From NCBI GenBank assembly GCA_040389005.1, contig JAZKAS010000013.1:1-64000 (forward strand): a stretch of DNA of 64,000 nt, written 5' to 3'. The translations under genes and the position numbers were made by a program. The stretch's first letter is position 1; every line of letters starts with the position of its first letter. Shown one piece after another: positions 8,465-17,448 of this stretch. Source of the DNA: JAGOUN01 sp040389005 (lineage in GTDB: Bacteria; Pseudomonadota; Gammaproteobacteria; JAGOUN01). The notes below the pieces were generated by a model. The model searched no databases and was not told the origin of the DNA. It saw only the letters and a list, made by a program, of their open reading frames with translations.

Positions 8465-9376
8465 ATGTATACCATTGAAGCATTTTATTTTCCGACACAA
8501 ATTATTTTAATTGATGACGATGCCGGTTTTTTAAAAATACTTGCCTCTAAGTTATCAGAAAATTTTTTAGTTAAAACGTTCAACAATCCTAACGACGCAC
8601 TCGCTTATTTGCAAGAAAAGCAGTCTTTGCAAAATATCATTAATCCCAATACCTTGGTCGATGAAGAATTGGAATTCGGCGAGCGTTATTTAAGCTTATC
8701 CAAAATGAATGCACTCGCTGAAAACAAAACTAAGTATGAAATGGCCACCGTGATTATTTCAGATTACATCATGCCGGAAATGAACGGCGTAGAATTTTTT
8801 GAAAAAATTTCCAACGTTCCCGTGATGAAAATATTGCTTACCGGTAATGCAGATCTCGATCTTGCGTTATACGCTTTTAATCGCGGTGTCGTCGATAAAT
8901 TTCTGGTAAAAAAATCACAAAAATTATTAACAGAAGTTGAAGAAAGTATCATCGCGTGTCAGCATGGTTTCTTCCGTAAATATTCGTATCCATTATTAAG
9001 CAGCTTAAGCCTGCCAAATGATAGCATGTTAAACACAAATGCTTTGTCCACTCAGTTAGAAAAAATTATTCAAGATTATGACATCGTAGAATATTATCTG
9101 ATTGATAATATTGGCTCGTATCTTCTGATAACTAAAACAGGCAAACATATTTATTTCATGTGCATGATTGAAAGGCAGTTTGATGAATATCTCAATATTG
9201 CTAATAACGGCGGTGCATCCAGTGATGTGATTGAAAAATTGAAGAGTAAAACGCATGCGCCGGTGTTTTTAGCGGAGGGGGATTATAAGTTGTCAGCACA
9301 AGCGTGGGAAAATATTGTTTATCGATTTGATAAAAAAGATGGGTATTATTTTTGTGTTTTAAATCAAGGAATTTAG
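8465..9376 (+). CDS. Response regulator with an insertion in the receiver and a novel output domain
   Basis: Residues about 10-165 form a CheY-like receiver: IILIDDDAGF gives the acidic pocket (Asp17, Asp18), VIISDYIMPEMNG the phospho-acceptor Asp100, ILLTG the Thr126 switch, and DKFLVKK the conserved Lys (about 149). Between the second helix and the phospho-acceptor strand there are some 35 extra residues (from about 55 to 93). The C-terminal 130 residues do not look like a known DNA-binding or enzymatic output. They contain a mixed alpha/beta stretch (YYLIDNIGSYLLITKTGKH, then YYFCVLNQGI). It is translationally close to the upstream H-box/XRE gene (4-bp gap), and the two probably work together. 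Confidence 0.82.
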   Translation: MYTIEAFYFPTQIILIDDDAGFLKILASKLSENFLVKTFNNPNDALAYLQEKQSLQNIINPNTLVDEELEFGERYLSLSKMNALAENKTKYEMATVIISDYIMPEMNGVEFFEKISNVPVMKILLTGNADLDLALYAFNRGVVDKFLVKKSQKLLTEVEESIIACQHGFFRKYSYPLLSSLSLPNDSMLNTNALSTQLEKIIQDYDIVEYYLIDNIGSYLLITKTGKHIYFMCMIERQFDEYLNIANNGGASSDVIEKLKSKTHAPVFLAEGDYKLSAQAWENIVYRFDKKDGYYFCVLNQGI

Positions 9377-9396
9377 CATTAATTAAGGAGAATTGT

Positions 9397-9705
9397 GTGA
9401 GCGATGACGTTCAGAAAATTATTGGTGAGTATATTAGAAAATGCTGAAATATTTCAAAGGTAATCTATGATAATGAAGTGACGTCTTTAAGTGAGCGTTT
9501 AATTGAAAATTCTATAGAAGGATATCAACTTATCGCAGATTCAATTAAAGATATCGATGACGTTCAAAAAAATATAGATTACATTTCCTTTAGCGTCTTT
9601 AATACCACCGCAGGGACAAACGTACTCACATCTCCTTTGAGTTTTGAAACTTCACGTACAAACGAAGATGACATGAACATATATTCATCGGACGGCATCA
9701 AATAA
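9397..9705 (+). pseudogene. Small third gene of the regulator operon, interrupted by an in-frame TGA
   Basis: AAGGAG (9385-9390) precedes a GTG at 9397, 20 bp after the response regulator. Translation gives VSDDVQKIIGEYIRKC, then TGA at 9445-9447. The same frame continues open through NISKVIYDNEVTSLSERLIE and EGYQLIADSIKDIDDVQKN to about 9600. Beyond that it is antisense to coaD, so the true 3' end is unclear. Either a 16-residue peptide is made, or this is a small decayed gene of roughly 70 codons. There is no reason to invoke selenocysteine. Confidence 0.35.
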
Positions 9706-10055
9706 ATCGTTTCAATCTTCGGCATGAGTTTACGATTCATCCCGGCCAACATGAATTCATATTCAAAATCAGACACAGCGCGTAATCCGCGAATAACAAC
9801 ATTCGCATTTTTTACGCGTAAAAAATCAGTTAATAACGTATCAAATCCTTCAACGCTGACTCGCGGTTCATTAGCGAAGCTTTCTCGGGCTAAAGAAATA
9901 CGTTGTTCATATGATAAAAACGGCCGTTTATCAGGATTTGATGCAACGGCGATAATGACTTCATCAAATAATTTTAAGGCGCGTTGCACAATGTTGACGT
10001 GCCCATTGGTTATTGGGTCAAATGTGCCCGGATAAACGGCGGTTTGTTTCATCAT
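9579..10055 (-). CDS. coaD: Phosphopantetheine adenylyltransferase
   Basis: CoaD transfers AMP from ATP to 4'-phosphopantetheine in coenzyme A synthesis. The protein (158 aa; E. coli 159) has the nucleotidyltransferase signature VYPGTFDPITNGHVNIV (the T/HxGH-type site), then RGLRAVSDFEYEFMLAGMNR and SSSFVREVSKLKGDVSTFVP. Start: ATG at 10055 overlaps the permease stop as ATGA, which suggests translational coupling. A second ATG at 10052 has the better spacing from AGGGA (6 nt) and would give 157 aa. Confidence 0.95.
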   Translation of the reverse strand: MMKQTAVYPGTFDPITNGHVNIVQRALKLFDEVIIAVASNPDKRPFLSYEQRISLARESFANEPRVSVEGFDTLLTDFLRVKNANVVIRGLRAVSDFEYEFMLAGMNRKLMPKIETIYLMPSDEYMFMSSSFVREVSKLKGDVSTFVPAVVLKTLKEM

Positions 10056-11620
10056 GATTCCCTGTTCGTCATTACATTGAGTTGTGCCGGTGTTTTGCAT
10101 CCGCTGTGATAGGCCCAGGCAAAAATTAATAAACTTTCTAAAAATACTGCGGCAAAATCCCAGCCAAAAGCGATCCAGTTGCGGCCATCGCCAAAGCTTG
10201 CGCAATAAGAAATCGCGCCTAATAAAAATAAGTACATAAACAACCAACCGCTGTTATGCCATTCCATCGCAAAACGTTCACCATGGCCATATTTTCGATA
10301 TGCCCAAAGCAATAGGTATCCCAGTGCAATCATAATTAGCATTTTATACATGATTGACCAACCCACCCACAATAAAATCATATTGCAAATATAGAAAGCT
10401 AGGAATGATAATAATTTTGGTTGGGGTAAACGAAATGGCCGAGGCTGATCAGGCGCGATTTTTCGTAATACAACCAATGCTAAAGGCCCCACCGCATAAG
10501 CAAATACGACAGACGACACTAGAAAGCTCATCATTGATTGCCAGCTAGGAAAAGGCAAAAACAACAACATGCCAAGAAAAAAATTCACCCAAACTAAGCG
10601 TGAAGGCGTGCCTTGTTTATTCAGTTTACGCAAGAAACTCGGCATATAACCATTTTTGCCCATGGCGTAAGCCATACGAGCGGTTGACCCTGTATAAATC
10701 AACGCGGTTCCAAACGGCGAAAGTACGGCGTCAACATAAAGCAGTTGCACGCACCAAGCCACGCCCAACAAGCTCATTAAGCCAACAAATGGGCCTGCAT
10801 CGCCTGCGAAACTCAAATGTTCCCAGCCATTCAGCAAAGCACTTTCTGGTACAGCACCTACAAATGCAATTTGTAAGCCACAATATAAAATTGTGCAAAT
10901 CACCAACGCGCCCAAAATGGCAAATGGAATTGCGAATTGCGGCCGTTTTGCTTCACCACCCATTTGTACGGCAGAACTATAACCAATAAATGAAAAGATA
11001 ATCCCTGCTGAAGGTAAGCTTGCGAGTAATCCATGTAACCCGCTTGAAAAAAATGCATGACTGGTAAAGTTTTGCGGATGATAATCCATCGTTAATAAGA
11101 TCACTGCAGTCAAAATAGGAATCGCGAGTTTAAAACAACCCAATAAAACATTCGATTTTGATAGTAAATTTACTCCAATCACATTAATCCAACAAATCAG
11201 CCCCATGACGACTGCGGCAACAATGGTTCCTTGGCCTGTTAATAAGGTAACGCCCTCTTTTTGGAAAGTCAGCCAGGGTAAATAATGTGACGCATATTGT
11301 AATAAGGCGAGCGTTTCAATCGGCGCGACGGCAACCGATGAAATCCAGCCGATCCATGCAAACGTAAAACTGACTAACGTTCCATGACTGACTTGTAAAA
11401 ATTGAATTGACGCACCGGTGACGGGAAACATCGCGGCTAATTCAGCAAACGTTAATGCAACTACGACCATTAATAATCCACCTAATACCCAGGCGATAAT
11501 TGCCGAAGGTCCGGCAACTTGTGCGGCAAAAAAGGGACCAAACAACCAGCCTGATCCGACAATTCCACCCACCGATAAAAAAAGTAGGCCCCAAATGCCA
11601 ACTGAGCGTTTTACTTCCAC
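10052..11620 (-). CDS. APC-superfamily amino acid permease
   Basis: This is a 522-residue integral membrane protein with about 12-13 hydrophobic segments. The first helix carries FLSVGGIVGSGWLFGPFF, the Gly-rich unwound substrate site of APC transporters. FAELAAMFPVTGAS, SFIGYSSAVQMGGEAKRP and STARMAYAMGKNGYMPSFL are further family hallmarks. The substrate cannot be read from sequence; amino acid uptake is usual for this group. It overlaps coaD by 4 bp and diverges from the malic enzyme gene. Confidence 0.88.
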   Translation of the reverse strand: MEVKRSVGIWGLLFLSVGGIVGSGWLFGPFFAAQVAGPSAIIAWVLGGLLMVVVALTFAELAAMFPVTGASIQFLQVSHGTLVSFTFAWIGWISSVAVAPIETLALLQYASHYLPWLTFQKEGVTLLTGQGTIVAAVVMGLICWINVIGVNLLSKSNVLLGCFKLAIPILTAVILLTMDYHPQNFTSHAFFSSGLHGLLASLPSAGIIFSFIGYSSAVQMGGEAKRPQFAIPFAILGALVICTILYCGLQIAFVGAVPESALLNGWEHLSFAGDAGPFVGLMSLLGVAWCVQLLYVDAVLSPFGTALIYTGSTARMAYAMGKNGYMPSFLRKLNKQGTPSRLVWVNFFLGMLLFLPFPSWQSMMSFLVSSVVFAYAVGPLALVVLRKIAPDQPRPFRLPQPKLLSFLAFYICNMILLWVGWSIMYKMLIMIALGYLLLWAYRKYGHGERFAMEWHNSGWLFMYLFLLGAISYCASFGDGRNWIAFGWDFAAVFLESLLIFAWAYHSGCKTPAQLNVMTNRES

Positions 11621-11687
11621 GATATTTACTCAAATTAATGATAAGATAGTCTCAAATTATCATAAAAGATGGATTAGGGAAACGTTT

Positions 11688-13403
11688 ATGCCGTGTCAAT
11701 TTGAGCTCATTCGCGATGCAGAAGGTACTATTTTAAAGTTAAAAACCAACGTGAATGGCTATGATCTTCTCGTCAACCCGCGCCTTAATAAAGGTAGTGC
11801 TTTTTCTGAAGAAGAGCGTAAGCAGTTTCATTTGCAAGGAAAATTACCGCACCACGTTGAAACGCTTGAAGAGCAGGTGTATCGCATTTATCAGCAATAT
11901 CAAACACAAGGTTCTTTGCTTAATAAAAATATTTATCTTAATAATCTACATGACACCAATGAAACGCTTTTTTATCGATTTGTCGGCGAACATTTAGAAG
12001 AAATGTTGCCGATTATTTACACGCCGACGATTAGTGATGCTGTTGAACAATTCAGTTTGCAATTACGTCGTCCGCGCGGTTTATATCTTGCTTATCCTGA
12101 TCGTGATCAAATGGAAAGTATGATTGCGAATCGCTCTAATCAAGAAATTGATTTGATGGTGGTGACCGATGGTGAACGCGTATTAGGCATTGGCGATCAA
12201 GGCATTGGCGGCATGAATATTTCTATCGGTAAATTGATGGTGTATGTGTTATGTGCCGGCGTGAATCCTTTAAGAAAACTCGCAATCACATTAGACGTGG
12301 GAACGAATAATCAAAAATTATTGAATGACCCGATGTATTTGGGTTGGAAGCATCCGCGTATTACTGGAAAAGAATACGACGACTTTATTGATTTATTTGT
12401 TCGAACTATTCGAAAATATTTACCCACCGCGTATTTGCATTGGGAAGATTTTGGCCGTGACAATGCGCGTCGTAATTTAGAACGTTATCGCGAACAATTT
12501 TGTAGTTTTAATGATGACATGCAAGGCACCGGCGCTGTCACACTCGCCGTTATTTTAGCGGGTTTGCATGCATCAGGACGAAAATTATCCGAAGAGCGTA
12601 TTGTATTTTTTGGAGCAGGTACCGCCGGGACAGGTGTTGCGGATCAGCTATTTGCCGCGATGGTGCGACAAGGTTCATCGCCTGAAGAGGCTAAAAAATG
12701 TTTTTATTTAATTGATCAACCCGGTTTGTTGATTGATGATATGCCCGGCCTCACTGATTTTCAAAAACCCTATGCGCGTGCAGCCAGTGAAATAAATACT
12801 TGGAAAATTGCTGAGAAAATTCCGACTTTATTAGAAGTCGTACATCATGTAAAACCCACGATTCTTGTGGGGTGCTCTGCTGTGACCAATGCATTTACTG
12901 AAGAAGTGGTGCGTCTAATGTCAACGCATATTGATCGTCCGATTATTTTACCGTTATCCAATCCAACTTCTCGAGCAGAAGCGCATCCGGAAGATTTATA
13001 TCAATGGAGTAATGGCAAAGCATTAGTTGCAACGGGAAGTCCGTTTGAACATATTACCCATCGAGAAAAAAAGATTCGTATTTCACAAAGTAATAATGCG
13101 TTTATTTTTCCGGGCATCGGATTGGGAGTGATTGCCTGTCGACCGAAAAAACTCACTGATGAAATGATTTGGGCTGCCGCCGAAGCGTTGAGTAAATTCT
13201 CGCCCGTTTATAAAGATAAGGACGCGCCGCTATTACCCGATTTATCCCAAGTGCGAGAAATTAGTTTAGCGATTGCGAAACGTATTATTGAAACTGCACG
13301 CGCGCACAATTTAGCGACGTATCAAAATGAGCGTAGTGTCGATGAGGCAATTAATCAAGTCATTTGGCAGGCGAAGTATTATCCCTATGAGAAGATGTCG
13401 TAA
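11688..13403 (+). CDS. maeA: NAD-dependent malic enzyme
   Basis: The enzyme decarboxylates malate to pyruvate with reduction of NAD. Residues: 571, close to E. coli MaeA (565). Motifs are YTPTISDAVEQFS, GDQGIGGMNISIGKL, LDVGTNNQKLLNDP, FNDDMQGTGAVTLA and the Rossmann motif FFGAGTAGTGVADQL. A longer open frame reaches upstream to 11418, but that part is antisense to the permease. I chose the ATG at 11688 because AGGGA (11676-11680) lies 7 nt upstream. The udg gene follows with no gap. Confidence 0.95.
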   Translation: MPCQFELIRDAEGTILKLKTNVNGYDLLVNPRLNKGSAFSEEERKQFHLQGKLPHHVETLEEQVYRIYQQYQTQGSLLNKNIYLNNLHDTNETLFYRFVGEHLEEMLPIIYTPTISDAVEQFSLQLRRPRGLYLAYPDRDQMESMIANRSNQEIDLMVVTDGERVLGIGDQGIGGMNISIGKLMVYVLCAGVNPLRKLAITLDVGTNNQKLLNDPMYLGWKHPRITGKEYDDFIDLFVRTIRKYLPTAYLHWEDFGRDNARRNLERYREQFCSFNDDMQGTGAVTLAVILAGLHASGRKLSEERIVFFGAGTAGTGVADQLFAAMVRQGSSPEEAKKCFYLIDQPGLLIDDMPGLTDFQKPYARAASEINTWKIAEKIPTLLEVVHHVKPTILVGCSAVTNAFTEEVVRLMSTHIDRPIILPLSNPTSRAEAHPEDLYQWSNGKALVATGSPFEHITHREKKIRISQSNNAFIFPGIGLGVIACRPKKLTDEMIWAAAEALSKFSPVYKDKDAPLLPDLSQVREISLAIAKRIIETARAHNLATYQNERSVDEAINQVIWQAKYYPYEKMS

Positions 13404-14123
13404 ATGAACTCACAAAAACAGGCATTACTACATGCTCTTGATATTCCGGTTTGGTTACAGCGGTCTTCGAGCGAGAAAGAAAGCCTCACTCCGACGGGCG
13501 GAGGTCCCGCGGGGGGATGGGTGTCCGAGGAGGAGCGAGGGCTTTCTTTCTCGCATGATGTAACCTCATTAGAGACCATTCGACAATGCGTCGCTGATTG
13601 CCAATTATGCCCATTGCACAAAACTCGCACAAAAACCGTGTTTGGCGTTGGCAATGAAAAAGCTAAACTTATGATCATTGGTGAAGCACCTGGATTTCAT
13701 GAGGATCAACAAGGTGAACCCTTTGTTGGACGGGCTGGTCAATTACTCAATGCGATGTTGCAATCGATTGGCTTTGAACGATCAGAGGTTTATATCGCGA
13801 ATATTTTAAAATGTCGACCACCGAACAATCGTGATCCATTGCCTGAAGAAGTGGTGCAATGTACGCCGTATTTAAAACAACAAATTGCCCTTATTCAACC
13901 AACTGTTTTATGTGCCGTTGGAAGAATTGCCGCGCAGCATTTGCTCGAAACCACAGAATCACTGGGTCGATTGCGTGGAAAAACACATCACTATGATGAC
14001 AATAAGCTACCTTTGTTTGTGACGTATCACCCGGCTTATTTATTGAGAAACCCTGCTGCGAAAGCTGAGGCTTATCGAGATTTATTGCAATTGCGTGAAA
14101 GGTTTCTTGCCTCTGTCAAATAA
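13404..14123 (+). CDS. Family 4 uracil-DNA glycosylase (4Fe-4S), with a palindrome inserted in its coding sequence
   Basis: The enzyme excises uracil from DNA. The four cluster cysteines are the CQLC pair, the Cys of LKCRPPNNRDP and the Cys of VQCTPYL; the last two are 16 residues apart, as in family 4. The active-site motif GEAPGFHEDQQGEPFVGRAG and the C-terminal VTYHPAYLLRNP are intact. Residues about 23-50 (SEKESLTPTGGG ... GLSFSH) come from an 84-bp palindrome and are not part of the family. They lie before the first Cys, in a region that tolerates length change. The gene starts immediately after the maeA stop. Confidence 0.93.
   Translation: MNSQKQALLHALDIPVWLQRSSSEKESLTPTGGGPAGGWVSEEERGLSFSHDVTSLETIRQCVADCQLCPLHKTRTKTVFGVGNEKAKLMIIGEAPGFHEDQQGEPFVGRAGQLLNAMLQSIGFERSEVYIANILKCRPPNNRDPLPEEVVQCTPYLKQQIALIQPTVLCAVGRIAAQHLLETTESLGRLRGKTHHYDDNKLPLFVTYHPAYLLRNPAAKAEAYRDLLQLRERFLASVK
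13471..13554. repeat. 84-bp palindromic element inside the udg reading frame
   Basis: GCGAGAAAGAAAGCC (13471-13485) pairs perfectly with GGCTTTCTTTCTCGC (13540-13554), a 15-bp stem extended by imperfect pairing (CTCC/GGAG). The core is GC-rich, unlike the surrounding gene. The length, 84 bp, equals 28 codons, so the frame is kept. This resembles, in behaviour, the Rickettsia palindromic elements that insert in-frame in protein genes. Confidence 0.8.
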
Positions 14124-14171
14124 CTGTGTGAAAATTATGCTCAAATAATATAACAATAAAGAGCGATAATT

Positions 14172-14630
14172 ATGCCGTCAAAATTTGTATTTAATGATGA
14201 TGAAGGTCAACGTGCGTGTTTTATAGTTTTTCTTGGCACCATACTTAGAAAACATGACCTAGACCCAACGATTAAAATTGGCGACTATATAGAAAAAGCA
14301 ATAAAAAAATTTGAACAAGCCCTTATAACGCAAACAGATTTGTCGCGAGACCAAAGAAAAGATATTGCTGACATTTCTCAATTATATCAAACGGCCCGTA
14401 AAGAAAATCAAAATATTGAAAATCAATTCAAGCGATATCTTACTTTAATTGAAAAACAAATAATGGCAAACCATGCCGATGCAAAAGGTTACCAATATTT
14501 GGTAGATTTGCCTGAGCGCCGACGTTCTAAAATTAGCGGTAATAAATCAGCTGTTTTCAGTAAAACAGGCGCAGAGGCTCAGTCTCAGTCTAATGACTCG
14601 GCTCGAGATAATTGCTCATTAATTAAGTAA
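14172..14630 (+). CDS. Small helical protein of unknown function (152 aa)
   Basis: I do not recognise this protein. It is charged and mostly helical, with a likely coiled-coil stretch at about residues 55-105 (LSRDQRKDIADISQLY, TARKENQNIENQFKRY) and a Ser/Gln/Asn-rich tail. There is no signal peptide. The last 46 bp overlap the opposing waaA gene. A purine-rich AAAGAG precedes the ATG at 14172. Confidence 0.6.
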   Translation: MPSKFVFNDDEGQRACFIVFLGTILRKHDLDPTIKIGDYIEKAIKKFEQALITQTDLSRDQRKDIADISQLYQTARKENQNIENQFKRYLTLIEKQIMANHADAKGYQYLVDLPERRRSKISGNKSAVFSKTGAEAQSQSNDSARDNCSLIK

Positions 14631-15874
14631 AATTGCTTATCTAAAGCGCCTCGATTAGCTTCAACGACATCGAGCGCACGCGCGCCCTTTTCATTGCGCA
14701 AATGACTATTTGCGGCTAATTCACAAAGCGTCGTGGCTAATGATTCAGCACTGTTTTCGACAAGCTCAATCGCATTGGCTTCTTTTAATAAATCCACTGC
14801 TTGAGTGAAATTATGTACGATCGGACCACTAATCACGGGCTTTGCAAGAGCAGCAGGTTCTAATACATTATGCCCGCCAATCGGCTTAAAACTGCCCGCA
14901 ACAACGGCAATATCGCAAGCAGCAAATATTGTCATCATTTCACCTAATGTATCACTTAGATAAACTTGAGTTTTGGGGGTGATATTTTGATGCAAGCTGC
15001 GGCGTGAAAATTCCCAGCCCTCTGTTTGTAATAATTCAGCGACGGTATCAAATCGTTCTGGATGTCTGGGTACTAAAATTAATAAAGCCGTTGGATTTTT
15101 TTCTAATAAAATTTTATGCGCACTTAAAACTAATTTTTCTTCAGTATCATGCGTGCTCGCTGCGACCCACACTAATCGATTACCGCCAATGAGTTGTTTG
15201 AGAGCTTTTCCTTTTTGTAAAATTTCATCCGAAATCTGAATATCAAACTTTATATTTCCAGTGACACATAATTTTTCTTTTGCTAAACCTAATTGTAAGA
15301 ATCGTTCACCATCCGCTTTTGCCTGACACGCTAGCATCGTAACGCAACCCATCATCCAATGCATGAGTGATTTGAAAAATCGTTGATAACCATCGGCGGA
15401 TTTTTGTGATAGACGCGCATTCGTCACAATAATCGGAATTTTTCTTAATTCACATTGACGAAATAAATTCGGCCAAAGTTCGGTTTCCATGATAATGGCG
15501 ATTTTTGGTTTGGAGCGCTCAAAAAATCGACGCACAAAAAACGGCATATCAAAAGGTATATAGCTATTAATGACGTTATCACCAAATTGTTTACGGACTT
15601 GATCGGAGCCCGTCAAAGTCATATTGGTGACCAAAATTGGTGTATTCGGGTAATGGTCAATGATTTTTTTGATGAGTGGCGCGGCCGCGATAGTTTCTCC
15701 CAAAGAAACTGAATGAATCCAAATACATTCTTTTAGAATGGGGGAATAGCCGCATCGCTCTTGCCAACGCTCCCAACGTGCGGGTACGCCGCGAGAACGC
15801 CACCACAAGCGAAAAAACAAAATAGGCATACTCAACGTTGCCAGAATATTATACACTCTATACAATAAGCGCAT
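14585..15874 (-). CDS. waaA: 3-deoxy-D-manno-octulosonic acid (Kdo) transferase
   Basis: WaaA adds Kdo to lipid A precursor in the inner membrane. The 429-residue protein starts with an N-terminal membrane anchor (VYNILATLSMPILFF). The GT-B/GT30 features are IWIHSVSLGETIAAAPLI (catalytic Glu), METELWPNLFRQC, SFKPIGGHNVLEPAALAKP and GPIVHNFTQAVDLL. E. coli WaaA is 425 aa. The gene is monocistronic and divergent from djlA. Confidence 0.95.
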   Translation of the reverse strand: MRLLYRVYNILATLSMPILFFRLWWRSRGVPARWERWQERCGYSPILKECIWIHSVSLGETIAAAPLIKKIIDHYPNTPILVTNMTLTGSDQVRKQFGDNVINSYIPFDMPFFVRRFFERSKPKIAIIMETELWPNLFRQCELRKIPIIVTNARLSQKSADGYQRFFKSLMHWMMGCVTMLACQAKADGERFLQLGLAKEKLCVTGNIKFDIQISDEILQKGKALKQLIGGNRLVWVAASTHDTEEKLVLSAHKILLEKNPTALLILVPRHPERFDTVAELLQTEGWEFSRRSLHQNITPKTQVYLSDTLGEMMTIFAACDIAVVAGSFKPIGGHNVLEPAALAKPVISGPIVHNFTQAVDLLKEANAIELVENSAESLATTLCELAANSHLRNEKGARALDVVEANRGALDKQFYLINEQLSRAESLD

Positions 15875-15957
15875 TTGCGTCCCCTGAAAACAGAATTGAC
15901 GCTATTGTACGGACCTGCCCAATAAGGGCAACCCTATTACTCTAAAAAAAGCTCACT

Positions 15958-16767
15958 ATGACTTGTAGAATCATCGCAACTATTCTTGGTTTCTTTTTTG
16001 GCGGCCCCATGGGTGCTATTATTGGCTTTTTTATTGGGTCATTTTTGGATCAATCGGTCAATAAAACACAATCCAATGGCAATGGTCCACGCCAAAATTT
16101 TTTTAATGGGCATTGGAGTTGGAAGCAAACCCTCAATCAACCGTTTGTACGCGGTACTTTTATCTTAATGGGATATTTAGCCAAAGCCGATGGCCAAGTA
16201 ACTCCGAATGAAATTCGCATTGCTTCGAATGTGATGACGCAATTGCGTTTGCCGGATGATCAACGTCATTTAGCAATGCGCTGGTTTTATGATGGTAAAA
16301 ATCAACAATTTGATCCTGAAGAAGTTTTTCAAAAATTACGCTTATATCGTCAAACGCCCTTGATACGAGTTTTGCTGACTTGTTTAACCACGATTGCCTA
16401 TGCCAACGGCATGCCTTCTGCGACGCAGCGACAAGTATTAAAAGAAATTTGTGCGAAACTAGGTATTGAAAATCCTGAGGCGCAACAACAATATTCGCAC
16501 TCTCAGTATAATTACAGTGGCAATCATCATGATGCGGGGCCCAAGAAAAATTCGTTATCCGATAATTATCAATTGATGGGATTAAAGCCCGATGCTGATG
16601 TCGCGACGATTCGTAAAACATATCGTCGCTTGATGAATAAATATCATCCTGATAAATTGTCTGCTAAAGGCGCGAGCGAAAAAGAAATTAAAGCTGCAAA
16701 TGAAAAAATTTATCAAATTCGCAGCGCGTATGAAAGCGTGATGCGATCTAAAGGGGAAAATGTATAA
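15958..16767 (+). CDS. djlA: Membrane-anchored DnaJ-like co-chaperone DjlA
   Basis: The 269-residue protein has the DjlA layout (E. coli 271 aa). Residues 5-30 form a Gly-rich membrane segment (TILGFFFGGPMGAIIGFFIG). A TerB-like helical domain spans about 60-165 (GYLAKADGQVTPNEIRIA). The C-terminal J domain (about 200-265) carries the HPD motif in NKYHPDKLSAKG. It stimulates DnaK at the cytoplasmic face of the inner membrane. The stop codon overlaps the rpe start as TAATG. Confidence 0.93.
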   Translation: MTCRIIATILGFFFGGPMGAIIGFFIGSFLDQSVNKTQSNGNGPRQNFFNGHWSWKQTLNQPFVRGTFILMGYLAKADGQVTPNEIRIASNVMTQLRLPDDQRHLAMRWFYDGKNQQFDPEEVFQKLRLYRQTPLIRVLLTCLTTIAYANGMPSATQRQVLKEICAKLGIENPEAQQQYSHSQYNYSGNHHDAGPKKNSLSDNYQLMGLKPDADVATIRKTYRRLMNKYHPDKLSAKGASEKEIKAANEKIYQIRSAYESVMRSKGENV

Positions 16768-17429
16768 TGAAACAGTCAACAATTATTGCTCCCTCTCTTT
16801 TAGCTGCAAATTTCGCGCATTTAGGTCGTGATGCAAAAAATGTTTTAGATGCTGGTGCGCAATGGCTACATTTTGATGTAATGGATAATAATTTTGTGCC
16901 CAATTTAAGTATTGGCCCGATGGTGTGTCAGGCATTGCGCGATGATGGCATCACCGCGCCAATTGATGTGCATTTAATGGTTGAAAACGTCGATAATCTT
17001 ATTCAAGCTTTTGCTAAAGCCGGAGCAACTTATATTAGTATTCATGCAGAAGCGACACCGCATCTTGATCGGCATTTGCAACAAATTCGCGATCTTGGTT
17101 GCAAGGCGGGATTAGTCTTTAATCCTTCAACGCCGATTGCTTGTGCGCAACATGTGCTAGATAAATTAGATTTAATTTTAATAATGTCGGTGAATCCAGG
17201 ATTTGGCGGGCAAACATTTATTCCTGCGACGTTAAAAAAAATCGAACAAGCACGCGCCATGATTGATCAATCTGGGCGAGAGATTCGTTTATCGGTAGAT
17301 GGCGGCATTACGCTTGATACCATTAAATCTTGCAGTGATGCTGGGGCTGATACATTTGTTGCTGGCTCAGCGATTTTCAACGCACAAGATCGCAAAGCGA
17401 TGATTCAAACATTAGCAAATTTAACTTAA
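16767..17429 (+). CDS. rpe: Ribulose-phosphate 3-epimerase
   Basis: Rpe interconverts ribulose-5-phosphate and xylulose-5-phosphate. The 220-residue TIM barrel shows APSLLAANFAHLG, HFDVMDNNFVPNLSIGP, DVHLMVENVD, MSVNPGFGGQTFIP and LSVDGGITLDTI, with metal and acid/base residues in place. Start and djlA stop overlap by one base. rpiA, the companion pentose-phosphate isomerase, lies at 22.7-23.3 kb in the other direction. Confidence 0.97.
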   Translation: MKQSTIIAPSLLAANFAHLGRDAKNVLDAGAQWLHFDVMDNNFVPNLSIGPMVCQALRDDGITAPIDVHLMVENVDNLIQAFAKAGATYISIHAEATPHLDRHLQQIRDLGCKAGLVFNPSTPIACAQHVLDKLDLILIMSVNPGFGGQTFIPATLKKIEQARAMIDQSGREIRLSVDGGITLDTIKSCSDAGADTFVAGSAIFNAQDRKAMIQTLANLT

Positions 17430-17448
17430 ACTTTAAGGATGATAGTTT

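Noticed and set aside
9445..9447. TGA as selenocysteine codon
   Set aside because: No SECIS-like hairpin was found just downstream and no known selenoprotein motif; a plain stop is simpler.
11418..11687. 5' extension of the malic enzyme frame
   Set aside because: It overlaps the permease antisense; the SD and family length support the start at 11688.
14172..14630. C-terminal NCSLIK as a CaaX prenylation box
   Set aside because: The Cys is not at the fourth position from the end.
16160..16621. 153-codon frame antisense to djlA
   Set aside because: No start signal, and djlA has the J-domain and TerB motifs.
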